Shown here piece after piece: positions 24,696 to 33,440 of a stretch of DNA of 64,000 nucleotides. A program made the position numbers and the translations under genes. Position 1 is the first letter of the stretch; each line of letters opens with the position of its first letter. The notes beneath the pieces were generated by a model, which was not told the DNA's origin, did no database searches, and saw nothing but the letters and a program-made list of their open reading frames with translations. Origin of the DNA: Phaeobacter sp. B1627 (lineage in GTDB: Bacteria; Pseudomonadota; Alphaproteobacteria; Rhodobacterales; Rhodobacteraceae). The stretch is taken from NCBI RefSeq assembly GCF_006265095.1, contig NZ_VCNK01000004.1, forward strand, positions 248,001 through 312,000. The letters are read 5' to 3'.

Positions 24696-25961
24696 ATGGA
24701 TCATTTTCTCTATCGTGATGGCGCACTGTTCGCCGAAGACGTCCCCGTTGCCGAAATTGCGGCTGCGGTGGGCACGCCGTTCTACGTCTATTCCACTGCG
24801 ACCTTGTTACGTCACTATCGCCTGTTTGACGAGGCGCTGGAGGGGACCGAGCATCTGGTTTGCTACGCCATGAAGGCGGCCTCCAATCAGGCGATCCTGA
24901 AGACGCTGGCCGAGGCCGGAGCAGGCATGGATGTGGTCAGCCAGGGTGAGTATCTGCGCGCAAAGGCGGCGGGTGTGCCGGGGGAGCGGATCGTGTTTTC
25001 GGGCGTCGGCAAGACCGCCGATGAAATCCGCACCGCGCTGAGCGGTGGCCTGCGGCAATTCAACGTCGAATCCGAGCCGGAAATGGAAGTGATCAACGCT
25101 GTTGCGCTGGAGCTCGGAGTGGTTGCTCCGATCACTGTGCGCGTCAATCCGGATGTGGACGCCAAGACGCATGCCAAGATCGCTACCGGAAAGTCCGAGA
25201 ATAAATTCGGCATACCGATTTCGAGGGCACGCGAGGTCTACGCGCATGCGGCAAGCCTGAAGGGGCTTGATGTGATTGGCATCGACGTGCACATCGGCTC
25301 GCAGCTCACCGAGCTGGACCCCTTCCGCCTTGCCTATCAGAAGGTTGCGGAGCTCACCGAAGTTCTGCGCGCGGATGGCCACGACATTCGCCGTCTCGAC
25401 CTTGGAGGCGGCTTGGGCATCCCCTACACGCGTTCGAACGAGGCACCGCCCCTGCCGGTTGAATACGGCCAGTTGATCAAGGATACGCTGGGGCACCTGA
25501 ACTGTGAGATCGAGATCGAGCCGGGCCGTCTGATCGCTGGCAACGCCGGATTGATGGTGTCCAGGGTGATCTATGTGAAACATGGCGAGGACCGGGATTT
25601 CCTGATCCTCGACGGGGCGATGAACGATCTGATCCGTCCGGCGATGTACGATGCCCATCACGATATTGTTCCCGTGATAGAACCCGCCCCCGGCACCGAA
25701 CCGCATCGCTATGACATCGTTGGTCCGGTCTGCGAGACAGGCGATACCTTTGCCAAGGAGCGGGTGATGCCGCCTCTCGGCGCCGGTGATATTGTCGCCT
25801 TCCGCGGCGCCGGGGCCTATGGGGCCGTGATGTCCAGCGAGTATAATTCGCGCCCCCTCATTCCGGAGGTTCTGGTGCATGGCGATCAATTTGCGGTCAT
25901 CCGCCCGCGTCCGACCTTTGACGAAATGATAAACCGCGATACCATACCGGAGTGGCTGTAA
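24696..25961 (+). CDS. lysA: Diaminopimelate decarboxylase LysA
   Basis: A 421-residue fold type III PLP enzyme that decarboxylates meso-diaminopimelate to lysine. The PLP lysine is K60 in CYAMKAASNQ. The glycine-rich phosphate loop is LDLGGGLGIPY, and GPVCETGD carries the catalytic Cys of the partner subunit site. HIGSQLTELDPF is also typical. Start ATG 24696 gives family-standard length. It follows the small lipoproteins and precedes the TIGR02302 gene on the same strand. Confidence 0.95.
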   Translation: MDHFLYRDGALFAEDVPVAEIAAAVGTPFYVYSTATLLRHYRLFDEALEGTEHLVCYAMKAASNQAILKTLAEAGAGMDVVSQGEYLRAKAAGVPGERIVFSGVGKTADEIRTALSGGLRQFNVESEPEMEVINAVALELGVVAPITVRVNPDVDAKTHAKIATGKSENKFGIPISRAREVYAHAASLKGLDVIGIDVHIGSQLTELDPFRLAYQKVAELTEVLRADGHDIRRLDLGGGLGIPYTRSNEAPPLPVEYGQLIKDTLGHLNCEIEIEPGRLIAGNAGLMVSRVIYVKHGEDRDFLILDGAMNDLIRPAMYDAHHDIVPVIEPAPGTEPHRYDIVGPVCETGDTFAKERVMPPLGAGDIVAFRGAGAYGAVMSSEYNSRPLIPEVLVHGDQFAVIRPRPTFDEMINRDTIPEWL

Positions 25962-26012
25962 CGCCCGGTCTGCGTCAATCGGCGCAGGCGTCGGCGCTGC
26001 AGTGGCCTTGAG

Positions 26013-26033
26013 GGCGGGGGGCATTCCCCCGCC
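26013..26033. repeat. REP-like hairpin between lysA and TIGR02302 gene
   Basis: GGCGGGGG and CCCCCGCC flank a 5-nt loop, giving a perfect 8-bp stem, 51 bp after the lysA stop. No T-run follows. It resembles GC-rich palindromes elsewhere in the window. Confidence 0.45.
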
Positions 26034-26066
26034 GGCTGGCCCACAGGCGCGCGGAGGCAAAGCGGA

Positions 26067-28682
26067 ATGACCCCAACCGACCCCCCCGACAAACCCGTCG
26101 CGGAGACCTCCGTCAGCGGAGCGCATGCCCTGTCTGCTCTGAGGCGGGCGCTGATGCTGACCCGGGTCGGGATGGCGGCAGAGCGGGTCTGGCGTGCCTT
26201 CTGGCCACTGTTGACAGTAGTCTGTCTGGCCATTGGCGCGGTGCTTCTGGATCTGCAAAACGCGCTCCCGGTCGAAGGCGTCTGGGCGCTCGCGGGGCTG
26301 ACTCTTCTGCTGGGGCTCGGGGCGCTGGTGCTTGGCATGCGGCGGTTTCGGTGGCCGCGTCGGGCCGAGGCGATCACGCGGCTGGATGAGACCCTTCCGG
26401 GCCGCCCGATTGCGGCGGTGTTGGATCGGCAGGCTTCCGGCGCTGGCGATCCGGCCTCTGCGGCGCTGTGGCAGGTTTATCAGGACCGCATGACGGCCCG
26501 CGCGGCCACAGCCCGCGCCCCGGGCCCGAACCTGCGGATTGCCGACCGGGACCCCTATGCGCTGCGCTATGTGGCATTGCTGGTCCTGATTGTCGGGGTG
26601 CTCTTTGGGACCGGTTGGCGGGCGGGGACTGTCTCCGACCTGATGCCGGGGCCTGGCCATGCGGACCTGGGCGGTGCCACCTGGGAGGGCTGGGTCGAGC
26701 CGCCCCGATACACCGGCCTGCCGACGCTCTATCTGGGCGACATGACGGATGACACATTGCGGGTGCCGGAAAACAGCAAGATCACCCTGCGGTTCTACGG
26801 TGAACCCGGGGATTTGGCCTTGGCGGAAACGGTCTCCGGCCCCGGCGACGAAACACCAGCCGAAGGCGCGGCGGATCATAGCTTTGCCGTTGTGCAGGCC
26901 GGCGATCTGGCCATCGAGGGGACCGGTGGACGCAACTGGCGGATCGAGGTGATTACAGACGCAAGCCCGCATGTGGTGATCACCGGCGATCCGGACCTGT
27001 CGACGGATGGCACCATGACGCTGCCGTTCAATGCCTCGGACGACTATGGCGTGGTCGGTGGCAGCGTCGTGATCGCACTCGACATGCCTGCAGTGGACCG
27101 TCGTCACGGGTTGCAGACGGCGCCGGATGCCCGCGAACCGATCGAACTGGCGCTGCCGCTGGCGCTGACGGGGGACCGGCGGATTTTCAGCGAGGCATTG
27201 GTGGAGGATTTTGCCTCGCACCCATGGGCCAATATGCCGGTGATCTACAGCATCCGGTCCGAAGATGCGGCGGCGCAGCTCAGCCCGGTGGCGACGCTGG
27301 CGGCACCGCTGACGGCGCGGCGGTTCTTTGATCCGGTGGCGGCGGCGCTGATCGAACAGCGGCGGGATCTCTTGTGGGCGCGGGGCAATGCGACGCGGGT
27401 GGCGCAAATTCTGCGCACGCTCTCGCACCGGCCGGAGGATGTTTTTCACGACAGCGGCCAGTATCTTCAGCTGCGCACGATCCTGAAAGGGCTGGAACGC
27501 TATGCGGCGGCCGAGGGCGGTCTGGGGCAGACGCATCAGGAGGAGATCGCGGCGGCGCTGTGGGACCTGGCAAAGCAGATCGAAGAGGGAGACGTGGGCG
27601 ACGCGCTGGAGCGGATGCGTCAGGCGCAGGAGCGGCTCAGTCAGGCGATGCGGGACGGCGCCAGTGAGGAGGAAATTGCCCGTCTCATGCAGGAGTTGCG
27701 GGACGCCACACAGGACTACATGCGCCAATTGTCACGGCAGGCCGAATCAGAAGCCGGCGAAGAGGGCCAAAGCGAAGGTCAGCAAAACAGTATCCAGCTC
27801 AGCCAGTCCGATTTGCAGGCCATGATGGACCGCATTCAGGAGTTGATGGAGCAAGGCCGGATGGCGGAGGCCGAACAGGCTCTGCAGGAATTTCAGCGGA
27901 TGATGGAAAACCTGCGCATGACGCAGGGCCAGGCCGGACAAGGCAGCAGCCCGGGTCAGCAGGCGATGGATGGGCTGGCGGAGACATTGCGCGACCAGCA
28001 AGGCCTGTCAGATCAGGCCTTCCGCGACCTGCAGGAACAGTTCAATCCGAATGCGCAACGGGGCGAGAGCCAGGGCAATGAGGGGCGCAACGGCGGTCAG
28101 GGCCGCGGCCAAAGTCACGAAGGTGGCTCCGGTGCGGATGGCGCCCCGGGGGGCGAGGAGCAACAGGGCGGCAGCGCTGAGCCCTCTCCCGGCGATCTCG
28201 CGGGCCGCCAAAGGGCGCTGCGGGAAGAGCTTGAGCGGCAACGGGATGGCTTGCCGCTGGGCGGGGCCGAGGGCGAGGCCGCGCGCAATTCACTGGATCA
28301 GGCTGACCGGGCCATGGAGGGGGCCGAACAGGCCTTGCGCGATGGCGATTATGCCGAGGCGATCGACCGTCAATCCGAGGCAATGGAGGCCCTGCGGGAC
28401 GGGATGCGGGCGCTTGGCGAAGCGATGGCCGAGCAGCAGCAACAGGGCCAACAGCCCGGCGACAATCAAGGCAACAGCAACCGGCAGGGCAACGCATTGG
28501 ATCCGCTCGGTCGCAGTCGGAACGGGCAGGGCAGCGACGCCTACAACAGCGACGCTCTGGACAGCGGCAATGCGCGCCGCCGCGCCTGGGATCTGTTGGA
28601 GGAAATCCGTCGCCGCGCCGGAGAACGCGACCGCAGCGACAGCGAGCGCGACTATCTCAATCGCCTGTTCGTCCCGTTCTGA
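26067..28682 (+). CDS. TIGR02302 (DUF4175) family membrane protein
   Basis: An 871-residue protein. Two hydrophobic helices occur near residues 45-90 and one near 170-190, followed by a large region that is probably periplasmic. The C-terminal third is helical and extremely Gln/Glu/Gly-rich (for example EGQSEGQQNSIQLSQSDLQA and NEGRNGGQGRGQSHEGGSGA). This matches the DUF4175/TIGR02302 family of alphaproteobacteria, whose role is unknown. The low-complexity tail includes runs such as EQQQQGQQPGDNQGNSN. Position between lysA and ftsEX is shared in relatives as I recall. Confidence 0.85.
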   Translation: MTPTDPPDKPVAETSVSGAHALSALRRALMLTRVGMAAERVWRAFWPLLTVVCLAIGAVLLDLQNALPVEGVWALAGLTLLLGLGALVLGMRRFRWPRRAEAITRLDETLPGRPIAAVLDRQASGAGDPASAALWQVYQDRMTARAATARAPGPNLRIADRDPYALRYVALLVLIVGVLFGTGWRAGTVSDLMPGPGHADLGGATWEGWVEPPRYTGLPTLYLGDMTDDTLRVPENSKITLRFYGEPGDLALAETVSGPGDETPAEGAADHSFAVVQAGDLAIEGTGGRNWRIEVITDASPHVVITGDPDLSTDGTMTLPFNASDDYGVVGGSVVIALDMPAVDRRHGLQTAPDAREPIELALPLALTGDRRIFSEALVEDFASHPWANMPVIYSIRSEDAAAQLSPVATLAAPLTARRFFDPVAAALIEQRRDLLWARGNATRVAQILRTLSHRPEDVFHDSGQYLQLRTILKGLERYAAAEGGLGQTHQEEIAAALWDLAKQIEEGDVGDALERMRQAQERLSQAMRDGASEEEIARLMQELRDATQDYMRQLSRQAESEAGEEGQSEGQQNSIQLSQSDLQAMMDRIQELMEQGRMAEAEQALQEFQRMMENLRMTQGQAGQGSSPGQQAMDGLAETLRDQQGLSDQAFRDLQEQFNPNAQRGESQGNEGRNGGQGRGQSHEGGSGADGAPGGEEQQGGSAEPSPGDLAGRQRALREELERQRDGLPLGGAEGEAARNSLDQADRAMEGAEQALRDGDYAEAIDRQSEAMEALRDGMRALGEAMAEQQQQGQQPGDNQGNSNRQGNALDPLGRSRNGQGSDAYNSDALDSGNARRRAWDLLEEIRRRAGERDRSDSERDYLNRLFVPF

Positions 28683-28749
28683 TCGAAGTGCCAGTTCTGA
28701 CCGGAGTTCCAAAGGATGACCCATAGCGGAGAACATGCCGCACTCAGAT

Positions 28750-28868
28750 ATTTCCGCACGTCAATGGGCCGGCTCCGTGGAACAGTCCCGTGGATCAGTC
28801 CCTTGGGACAATCCTGTAGTGCGGTTCCGTGGATCAGCTCTATGGGTCCGCTCCGTGGATCGAGCCTG
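28750..28868. repeat. Degenerate repeats in convergent gap (CCGTGGATC units)
   Basis: CCGTGGAACAGTC, CCGTGGATCAGTC, CCGTGGATCAGCTC and CCGTGGATCGAGC recur at irregular 16-40 bp spacing between the TIGR02302 and zinc-ribbon gene ends, with partial copies such as CCTTGGGACAATC. They resemble the other 3'-end repeats of this window. Confidence 0.55.
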
Positions 28869-28894
28869 CGCTGGCGGCTACTCTGCCGCCAGCG
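28869..28894 (-). terminator. Hairpin enclosing the stop codon of the zinc-ribbon gene
   Basis: CGCTGGCGG and CCGCCAGCG form a perfect 9-bp stem; the 8-nt loop contains the TAG stop of the minus-strand gene (28878-28880). No T-run follows. It may protect the mRNA end or affect termination of translation. Confidence 0.45.
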
Positions 28895-29834
28895 CCTTCG
28901 CCTGTGCGTCGAGCCATATCCGGCCGTGGTCAACCCAGGCAACATAGGCGCTGATGTAGGGATCTGCCTGCGGCACCCGTTCTGCAATGTCGGGGGCATG
29001 GGTGTAGATCAGGATCGCGGCCACCATCAGCACGACCATCAACAAAAGGCCGCGCGAAAAGCTCGACTTGCGCGGTCGCTTCGTTTCAGACGCTTGCCGG
29101 GTCGCGTTGCGCTCTCCGACGGCCAGTCCGGGGTTGATGTCCTCGATATCCGGCAAGAGACCGCGGCGGGAGCCGGGTTCCACAGAAGGCGGCGTATGTA
29201 GCCCGTCCGGCTGTGCGGCGAGCGTCTCTCCGCGCATGCGGGCCATCCGGTCCTGCGCTTGGCGCGCGCGCCGCGTCGATTCAGTATCAGAGGGCGCGTC
29301 CAGCCCCATCTCGGTCTGAGTCTCCAGCCCCTCCCGGCCCGATCGCAAGGCGGCCTCGCGCATGGCTTCTTCGCGCAGGACCTTTGAAACATCCGGATCA
29401 AGGCGACGTTTCACGGGCTCGTTCGCGGCTGTTTCCACGGCTGAGGGTGCCTCGTCGGCGGCGTCTTTCTCTTCCGGTGCTTCCGCCTCGGGCTCTTCTG
29501 GCACATCAGGGGCAGGTTCGGCTGATATGTCCTCGTCCTCGACATGGTCCGGACCGGCACTCACGGTTTCCTCGGCGACAACAAAGGAGGCCGCGCTGCT
29601 CATTTCTTCTGCGCCATGGGGCAGTGGCGGCTCGGCGTGCGGCGGAGGCGCCGCTTCGCCTTCGTCACCGGCAGGGGCCTCTGGTGTGGCCAGTGCCTGC
29701 TGCGCCAGCATTCGGGCCGAGGATTGGAACCAGGTATCGCCGCAATTGGAGCATTGGACGTCTCGCCCTTCGTCGGGGATCACATCCTCGGGCACCTCAT
29801 ACTGTGCGCCGCAATTGGGGCAAATCAGTCTCAT
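28878..29834 (-). CDS. Zinc-ribbon (MJ0042-type) membrane-anchored protein
   Basis: A 318-residue protein. It begins with a zinc ribbon, CPNCGAQYEVPED, then CSNCGDTW (two CxxC pairs). A long acidic, Pro/Glu/Ala-rich linker runs from residue 50 to 230, and a hydrophobic helix (SRGLLLMVVLMVAAILIYTH) lies near the C-terminus with a short tail. Such proteins are common in alphaproteobacteria next to ftsEX; no enzymatic role is known. ATG 29834 is selected because the zinc ribbon starts there. It is divergent from ftsE. Confidence 0.8.
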   Translation of the reverse strand: MRLICPNCGAQYEVPEDVIPDEGRDVQCSNCGDTWFQSSARMLAQQALATPEAPAGDEGEAAPPPHAEPPLPHGAEEMSSAASFVVAEETVSAGPDHVEDEDISAEPAPDVPEEPEAEAPEEKDAADEAPSAVETAANEPVKRRLDPDVSKVLREEAMREAALRSGREGLETQTEMGLDAPSDTESTRRARQAQDRMARMRGETLAAQPDGLHTPPSVEPGSRRGLLPDIEDINPGLAVGERNATRQASETKRPRKSSFSRGLLLMVVLMVAAILIYTHAPDIAERVPQADPYISAYVAWVDHGRIWLDAQAKALAAE

Positions 29835-30035
29835 CCGATCTCCTTGGCGGGCTGAGCGGCCGCGAAAAGGGTGAATTTCCCCGCAATCATAAAGAGTTCC
29901 TGAAAGGCAAGGAAGGGCCAATCCCTGCATCCCCGACAGAATGAACACGGGCTGCCGGGCCAGGAGCCATTGAATCTGCCGCAGGGGTCGTGCACAACAC
30001 CGCGGTGCAACCAAGGCAGGCACTGGGGACCTGAC

Positions 30036-30713
30036 GTGATCGAACTCGAAGATGTGGGTTACAATTATGGCGGCGGAGAGCTGTTCAGCAATCTCTCTGT
30101 TCAACTCGCGCCCGGCTCTTTTCATTTTCTGACGGGGCCGTCGGGGGCAGGCAAAACCACACTTTTAAAGCTGTGCTACGGCGCGTTGACGCCAACCTCG
30201 GGGCGCGCAAGGGCCTTCAATATGGATGTCAAAGGGCTCGATCGGGACCAGATGGCCTATTTACGGCGTCGGGTCGGTGTCGTGCATCAGGACTGTCGTT
30301 TCCTTGACCATCTGCCGGTGGTGGAGAACATTGCGCTGCCCCTGACTGTGTCCGGTCGTGGCCTTTTGGAAGAACAGGCCAATCTGCACGAACTGATGAC
30401 CTGGGTCGGACTGTCGGATCGCAAGGATGCGTTGCCGCCCGAGTTGTCGGGGGGCGAACGTCAGCGGGCGGCATTGGCCAGGGCCGTGATCCTCAGCCCG
30501 GATGTCATTATCGCGGATGAACCGACCGGCAACGTGGATTGGGAGATGTCCCAGCGCCTGTTGCGTCTGCTGGTAGAGCTGAACCACATGGGAAAGACTA
30601 TTCTGGTTGCAACCCATGACATGGCGCTGATCCGCGCGGCGAAAAATCAGGTTCAGGCGCGGGTTCTGCGCATTACCAACCGGCAGTTGCAATTGGCGGG
30701 GGCAGATCTGTGA
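30036..30713 (+). CDS. ftsE: Cell division ATP-binding protein FtsE
   Basis: A 225-residue ABC ATPase. Walker A is GPSGAGKTTLLKL, the signature is LSGGERQRAALARA, and Walker B is DVIIADEPTGNVD. GNVDWEMSQRLL is typical of FtsE. With FtsX it activates periplasmic peptidoglycan hydrolases at the septum. GTG 30036 is preferred to the earlier start at 29970: it has GGGGAC upstream and matches the family N-terminus VIELEDVGYNYGG. It overlaps ftsX by 4 bp. Confidence 0.93.
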   Translation: MIELEDVGYNYGGGELFSNLSVQLAPGSFHFLTGPSGAGKTTLLKLCYGALTPTSGRARAFNMDVKGLDRDQMAYLRRRVGVVHQDCRFLDHLPVVENIALPLTVSGRGLLEEQANLHELMTWVGLSDRKDALPPELSGGERQRAALARAVILSPDVIIADEPTGNVDWEMSQRLLRLLVELNHMGKTILVATHDMALIRAAKNQVQARVLRITNRQLQLAGADL

Positions 30714-31603
30714 ACGCGCTCCGCAAGTTGATCCTGGGTGACGCGCAGGCGGACCGCGTGGTTCCGCCATCGGGGTTCACCGCGCAGCTGACCCTGTTTG
30801 CCTCCGGGGCGATGGCGTTTCTGTGCGTTTTTGCGCTGGCCCTGTCGCTGGCCTCCGGGCGGGTCGCGCATCGCTGGTCCGAAGAGCTGGCGCGCGCGGC
30901 GACGTTGCGGATCAATGCCCCGGCAGAGCAGCGCGTGGCCCAGACCGAGGCCGCGCTTGAAATCCTACGCCAGACTCCGGGCGTGGCCTCGGCCCGCGCC
31001 TTGACCGCGGAGGAACAGGCGGCGTTGCTGGCGCCCTGGTTCGGCGCGGATGTGCCACTGGACACATTGCCGGTGCCGCAGCTGATCGAGTTGACCGAAG
31101 CCGAGCCGGGCTATGATGCCACAGGGCTGCGGTTGCGGCTTCAGGCGGAGGTGCCGGGCGCGGTGCTGGACGATCACACCCGATGGCGGCGCCCCCTGGT
31201 CGAGGCGGCGATCGCCCTGCGCCGTCTGGGCGTGGTGTCCATCGTATTGATCGGCGGCGCGATGGCGGCGATGATCACGCTGGCGGCCAATGCGGCTCTG
31301 GCGGCCAATGCGCAGGTGATCGAGGTGCTGCGGCTGGTCGGCGCGCGGGACAGCTATATCGCTCAGGCTTTTGTGCGCCGCTTTACCCTCCGGGCCTTGT
31401 CCGGTGCAGCGGTCGGGGTCGCCTTTGGCATGCTTGGGGTGTGGCTGATGCCCGAAGCCTCTGAGGAGGGCGGATTTCTCACCGGCCTGGGCTTTCAGGG
31501 CTGGCGCTGGTTGCTGCCGCTGCTGATACCACTTCTGAGCGCGCTTGTGGCCTTTGTCGCCACGACCCGTGCCGCCCGCAAAAGGTTGGGAGACCTCGCG
31601 TGA
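30710..31603 (+). CDS. ftsX: Cell division protein FtsX
   Basis: A 297-residue membrane subunit of the FtsEX complex. It has one N-terminal transmembrane helix (about residues 30-50), a periplasmic domain of about 110 residues, and three C-terminal helices starting near VSIVLIGGAMAAMITL. The variable periplasmic domain normally docks a hydrolase activator. The start GTG overlaps the ftsE stop and the stop overlaps plsC, giving a three-gene coupled unit. Confidence 0.9.
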   Translation: MNALRKLILGDAQADRVVPPSGFTAQLTLFASGAMAFLCVFALALSLASGRVAHRWSEELARAATLRINAPAEQRVAQTEAALEILRQTPGVASARALTAEEQAALLAPWFGADVPLDTLPVPQLIELTEAEPGYDATGLRLRLQAEVPGAVLDDHTRWRRPLVEAAIALRRLGVVSIVLIGGAMAAMITLAANAALAANAQVIEVLRLVGARDSYIAQAFVRRFTLRALSGAAVGVAFGMLGVWLMPEASEEGGFLTGLGFQGWRWLLPLLIPLLSALVAFVATTRAARKRLGDLA

Positions 31604-32349
31604 CATCTATTCTGCAATACCTCCGGTCAGTGATTTACGTGGCCCAGATTTATGTGGCGATGCTGCTGATTGGCATTCTGTTCGCCCCCTATGCGATGCT
31701 GTCCAAAAACGGCGCGCGTCAGGGCTGCAAGACCTACGCCCGTTGGGCGATCTGGTCGGCGCGCTGGATGGTGGGGATACGGACCGAAATTCGCGGGCCC
31801 ATACCCGAGGGCGAGGTGATCATCGCAGCCAAGCATCAGAGCTTTCTCGACATCATGATGATCTTTTTGGCGCTGCCTCAGGCCAAGTTCATCATGAAAC
31901 GAGAACTGATGTGGACCCCCATTATCGGTGTCTATGCAAAACGCCTTGGATGTATTCCCGTCGACCGTGGGCGCCGGGGCGCGGCAATCGCGAAGATGGT
32001 GCAGGATGTCGCCCGCGAGTTTTCCGAGCCCGGCCAGTTGGTCATATATCCGCAAGGCACCCGAGTGGCGCCGGGCGTGGAAAAGCCATATAAATCGGGA
32101 ATCAGCGTTCTCTATGAAAATCTGCAGCAACCCTGTGTGCCGGTGGCCACCAATGTGGGATTGCTGTGGCCGCGCAAGGGGATAATGCGCAAGCCGGGGC
32201 TTGGGGTCGTGGAATTTCTCGACCCGATTCCGCCGGGCCAGCCCCGTGGCGGTTTCATGGCGGATCTGGAAACACGGATCGAGACCCGCTCGAATGCATT
32301 GATGCAAGAATTGGGGTTTGAGGCAAATGGAATTCATCACGTCGATTGA
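31600..32349 (+). CDS. plsC: 1-acyl-sn-glycerol-3-phosphate acyltransferase PlsC
   Basis: A 249-residue membrane-associated acyltransferase that acylates lysophosphatidic acid to phosphatidic acid. The HX4D catalytic motif is H79-QSFL-D84, and YPQGTRVAPG is the substrate-binding motif corresponding to FPEGTR. An N-terminal hydrophobic helix anchors it. It starts at GTG 31600, overlapping the ftsX stop, and its last 23 bp overlap the next gene. Confidence 0.93.
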   Translation: MTSILQYLRSVIYVAQIYVAMLLIGILFAPYAMLSKNGARQGCKTYARWAIWSARWMVGIRTEIRGPIPEGEVIIAAKHQSFLDIMMIFLALPQAKFIMKRELMWTPIIGVYAKRLGCIPVDRGRRGAAIAKMVQDVAREFSEPGQLVIYPQGTRVAPGVEKPYKSGISVLYENLQQPCVPVATNVGLLWPRKGIMRKPGLGVVEFLDPIPPGQPRGGFMADLETRIETRSNALMQELGFEANGIHHVD

Positions 32350-32932
32350 CGATCTGAAGGCGCTTTACGGGACCCCTGCTGCGCCTGCGCTGCGCAAGGT
32401 GGCGCGCCAGATGACGCCGCTCTACCGTAAATGGATTATGGCCTCGCGCTTGTGCATGCTTGCGACTGTGGGGGCCGACGGCACAGATGACAGTCCGCGA
32501 GGTGACGATGGCCCGGTTGTCCTTGAATTGGATCCCGGCACGCTGGCTCTGCCCGATTGGTACGGAAATAACCGGCTGGATTCCTTGCGCAATATCGTCA
32601 CCGATGGGCGGGTTTCCCTGATGTTTCTGGTGCCCGGATCCAACAACGTCATACGGGTGAACGGCACGGCCCAAATCACCACCGATGCGGATTTGATGGC
32701 GAAATTCAGCAAAAAAGGCAAACTGCCGCGCACGGTCATCGTGATCAAGATTGCCGAGATCTACGGACAATGTGCCCGTGCGCTGATGCGTGCACGCACC
32801 TGGACCTCGGGCGATGAAAGCGGGGATCTGCCCTCGATGGGGGATATTATTGCGGAACAAACTGCGGGTGAGGAGGGCGGTCAAGCCTATGACACGGCCT
32901 GGGCTCCACGCGCGGCCAAGACCATGTGGTAA
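32327..32932 (+). CDS. Pyridoxamine 5'-phosphate oxidase family flavoprotein
   Basis: A 201-residue FMN-binding split-barrel protein, similar to the MSMEG_1061-type PPOX group. Typical blocks are MASRLCMLATVGADGTDDSP, DWYGNNRLDSLRNIV and MFLVPGSNNVIRVNGTAQI. The role is probably reductase or oxidase chemistry on an unknown small molecule. The start ATG 32327 lies inside plsC. The last codons and stop (ATGTGGTAA) are repeated downstream. Confidence 0.82.
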   Translation: MEFITSIDDLKALYGTPAAPALRKVARQMTPLYRKWIMASRLCMLATVGADGTDDSPRGDDGPVVLELDPGTLALPDWYGNNRLDSLRNIVTDGRVSLMFLVPGSNNVIRVNGTAQITTDADLMAKFSKKGKLPRTVIVIKIAEIYGQCARALMRARTWTSGDESGDLPSMGDIIAEQTAGEEGGQAYDTAWAPRAAKTMW

Positions 32933-32984
32933 CGAGGCCATGTGGCACCGAGGGCCATGTGGCCGCGAGGCCTGTGGTAAGCGG
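32922..32984. repeat. Four-unit tandem repeat covering the flavoprotein stop codon
   Basis: Units start at 32922, 32938, 32955 and 32971: CCATGTGGTAACGAGG, CCATGTGGCACCGAGGG, CCATGTGGCCGCGAGG and CCTGTGGTAAGCGG. The first unit contains the final Met-Trp codons and the stop TAA, and the fourth restores a TAA. Confidence 0.8.
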
Positions 32985-33010
32985 ACAGGCCTGCTCAGAC
33001 AGAGGTGAGG

Positions 33011-33325
33011 TCAGCTCATCAGGACCTCACCGACCAGGATCTGCGGTCGGATGGAGGTGAAATTCGCCACGTCATCAATGATCGCGCCGCCCTTTTCGCC
33101 CATCGCCTTGTCCAGGGCCTCCATGTCCGGGAAGGTGATGGTGGCAATCAGCAGATAGGGTGGGGGGATGTCGGGACCTCCGGCGAGACCGCGGGAGGCC
33201 TCTACCGTTTCGATCAAGTCTCCCCAGTGCTCCTCGATCAGCGGCAGATGGGTCTCGAGGTAGTAGTCAAAGTCAAAGGTGGCCTCGGGCGCGGCCGGGT
33301 AGAGCACTTGCAGGCTGACAGTCAT
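33011..33325 (-). CDS. EthD family protein
   Basis: A 104-residue dimeric alpha/beta barrel-type protein of the EthD family, with MTVSLQVLYPA, then FDFDYYLETHLPLIEEHWG, the conserved DxxYYxxxHxPL pattern. Members bind small aromatic or quinone-like molecules; the function is unknown here. ATG 33325 is preferred over a GTG 11 codons earlier because AAAAGGAG lies upstream. A 7-bp inverted repeat (TGAGGTC and GACCTCA) surrounds its stop codon. Confidence 0.75.
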   Translation of the reverse strand: MTVSLQVLYPAAPEATFDFDYYLETHLPLIEEHWGDLIETVEASRGLAGGPDIPPPYLLIATITFPDMEALDKAMGEKGGAIIDDVANFTSIRPQILVGEVLMS

Positions 33326-33362
33326 TGATCTGCTCCTTTTGATAGAGGAACGGCCCACCTGG

Positions 33363-33440
33363 GGCGGGCCGCGTTTGGTCTCTGGCCGGGGTCATCCGGC
33401 TTGGTCTTTGTCTGGTCCTCGCCTGGTCCAGATCTGGTTT
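33363..33440. repeat. Degenerate short repeats after lpd
   Basis: On the minus strand, directly after the lpd stop, the sequence reads as diverged units of about 11-12 bp: ACCAGATCTGG, ACCAGGCGAGG, ACCAGACAAAG, ACCAAGCCGG. This matches the pattern of small tandem duplications at gene ends elsewhere in the window. Confidence 0.5.

Noticed and set aside
24807-27728. A 973-codon open frame on the minus strand
   Set aside because: It runs antisense to lysA and the TIGR02302 gene; translation is His/Arg/Gln-rich, typical of the shadow of GC-rich coding sequence.
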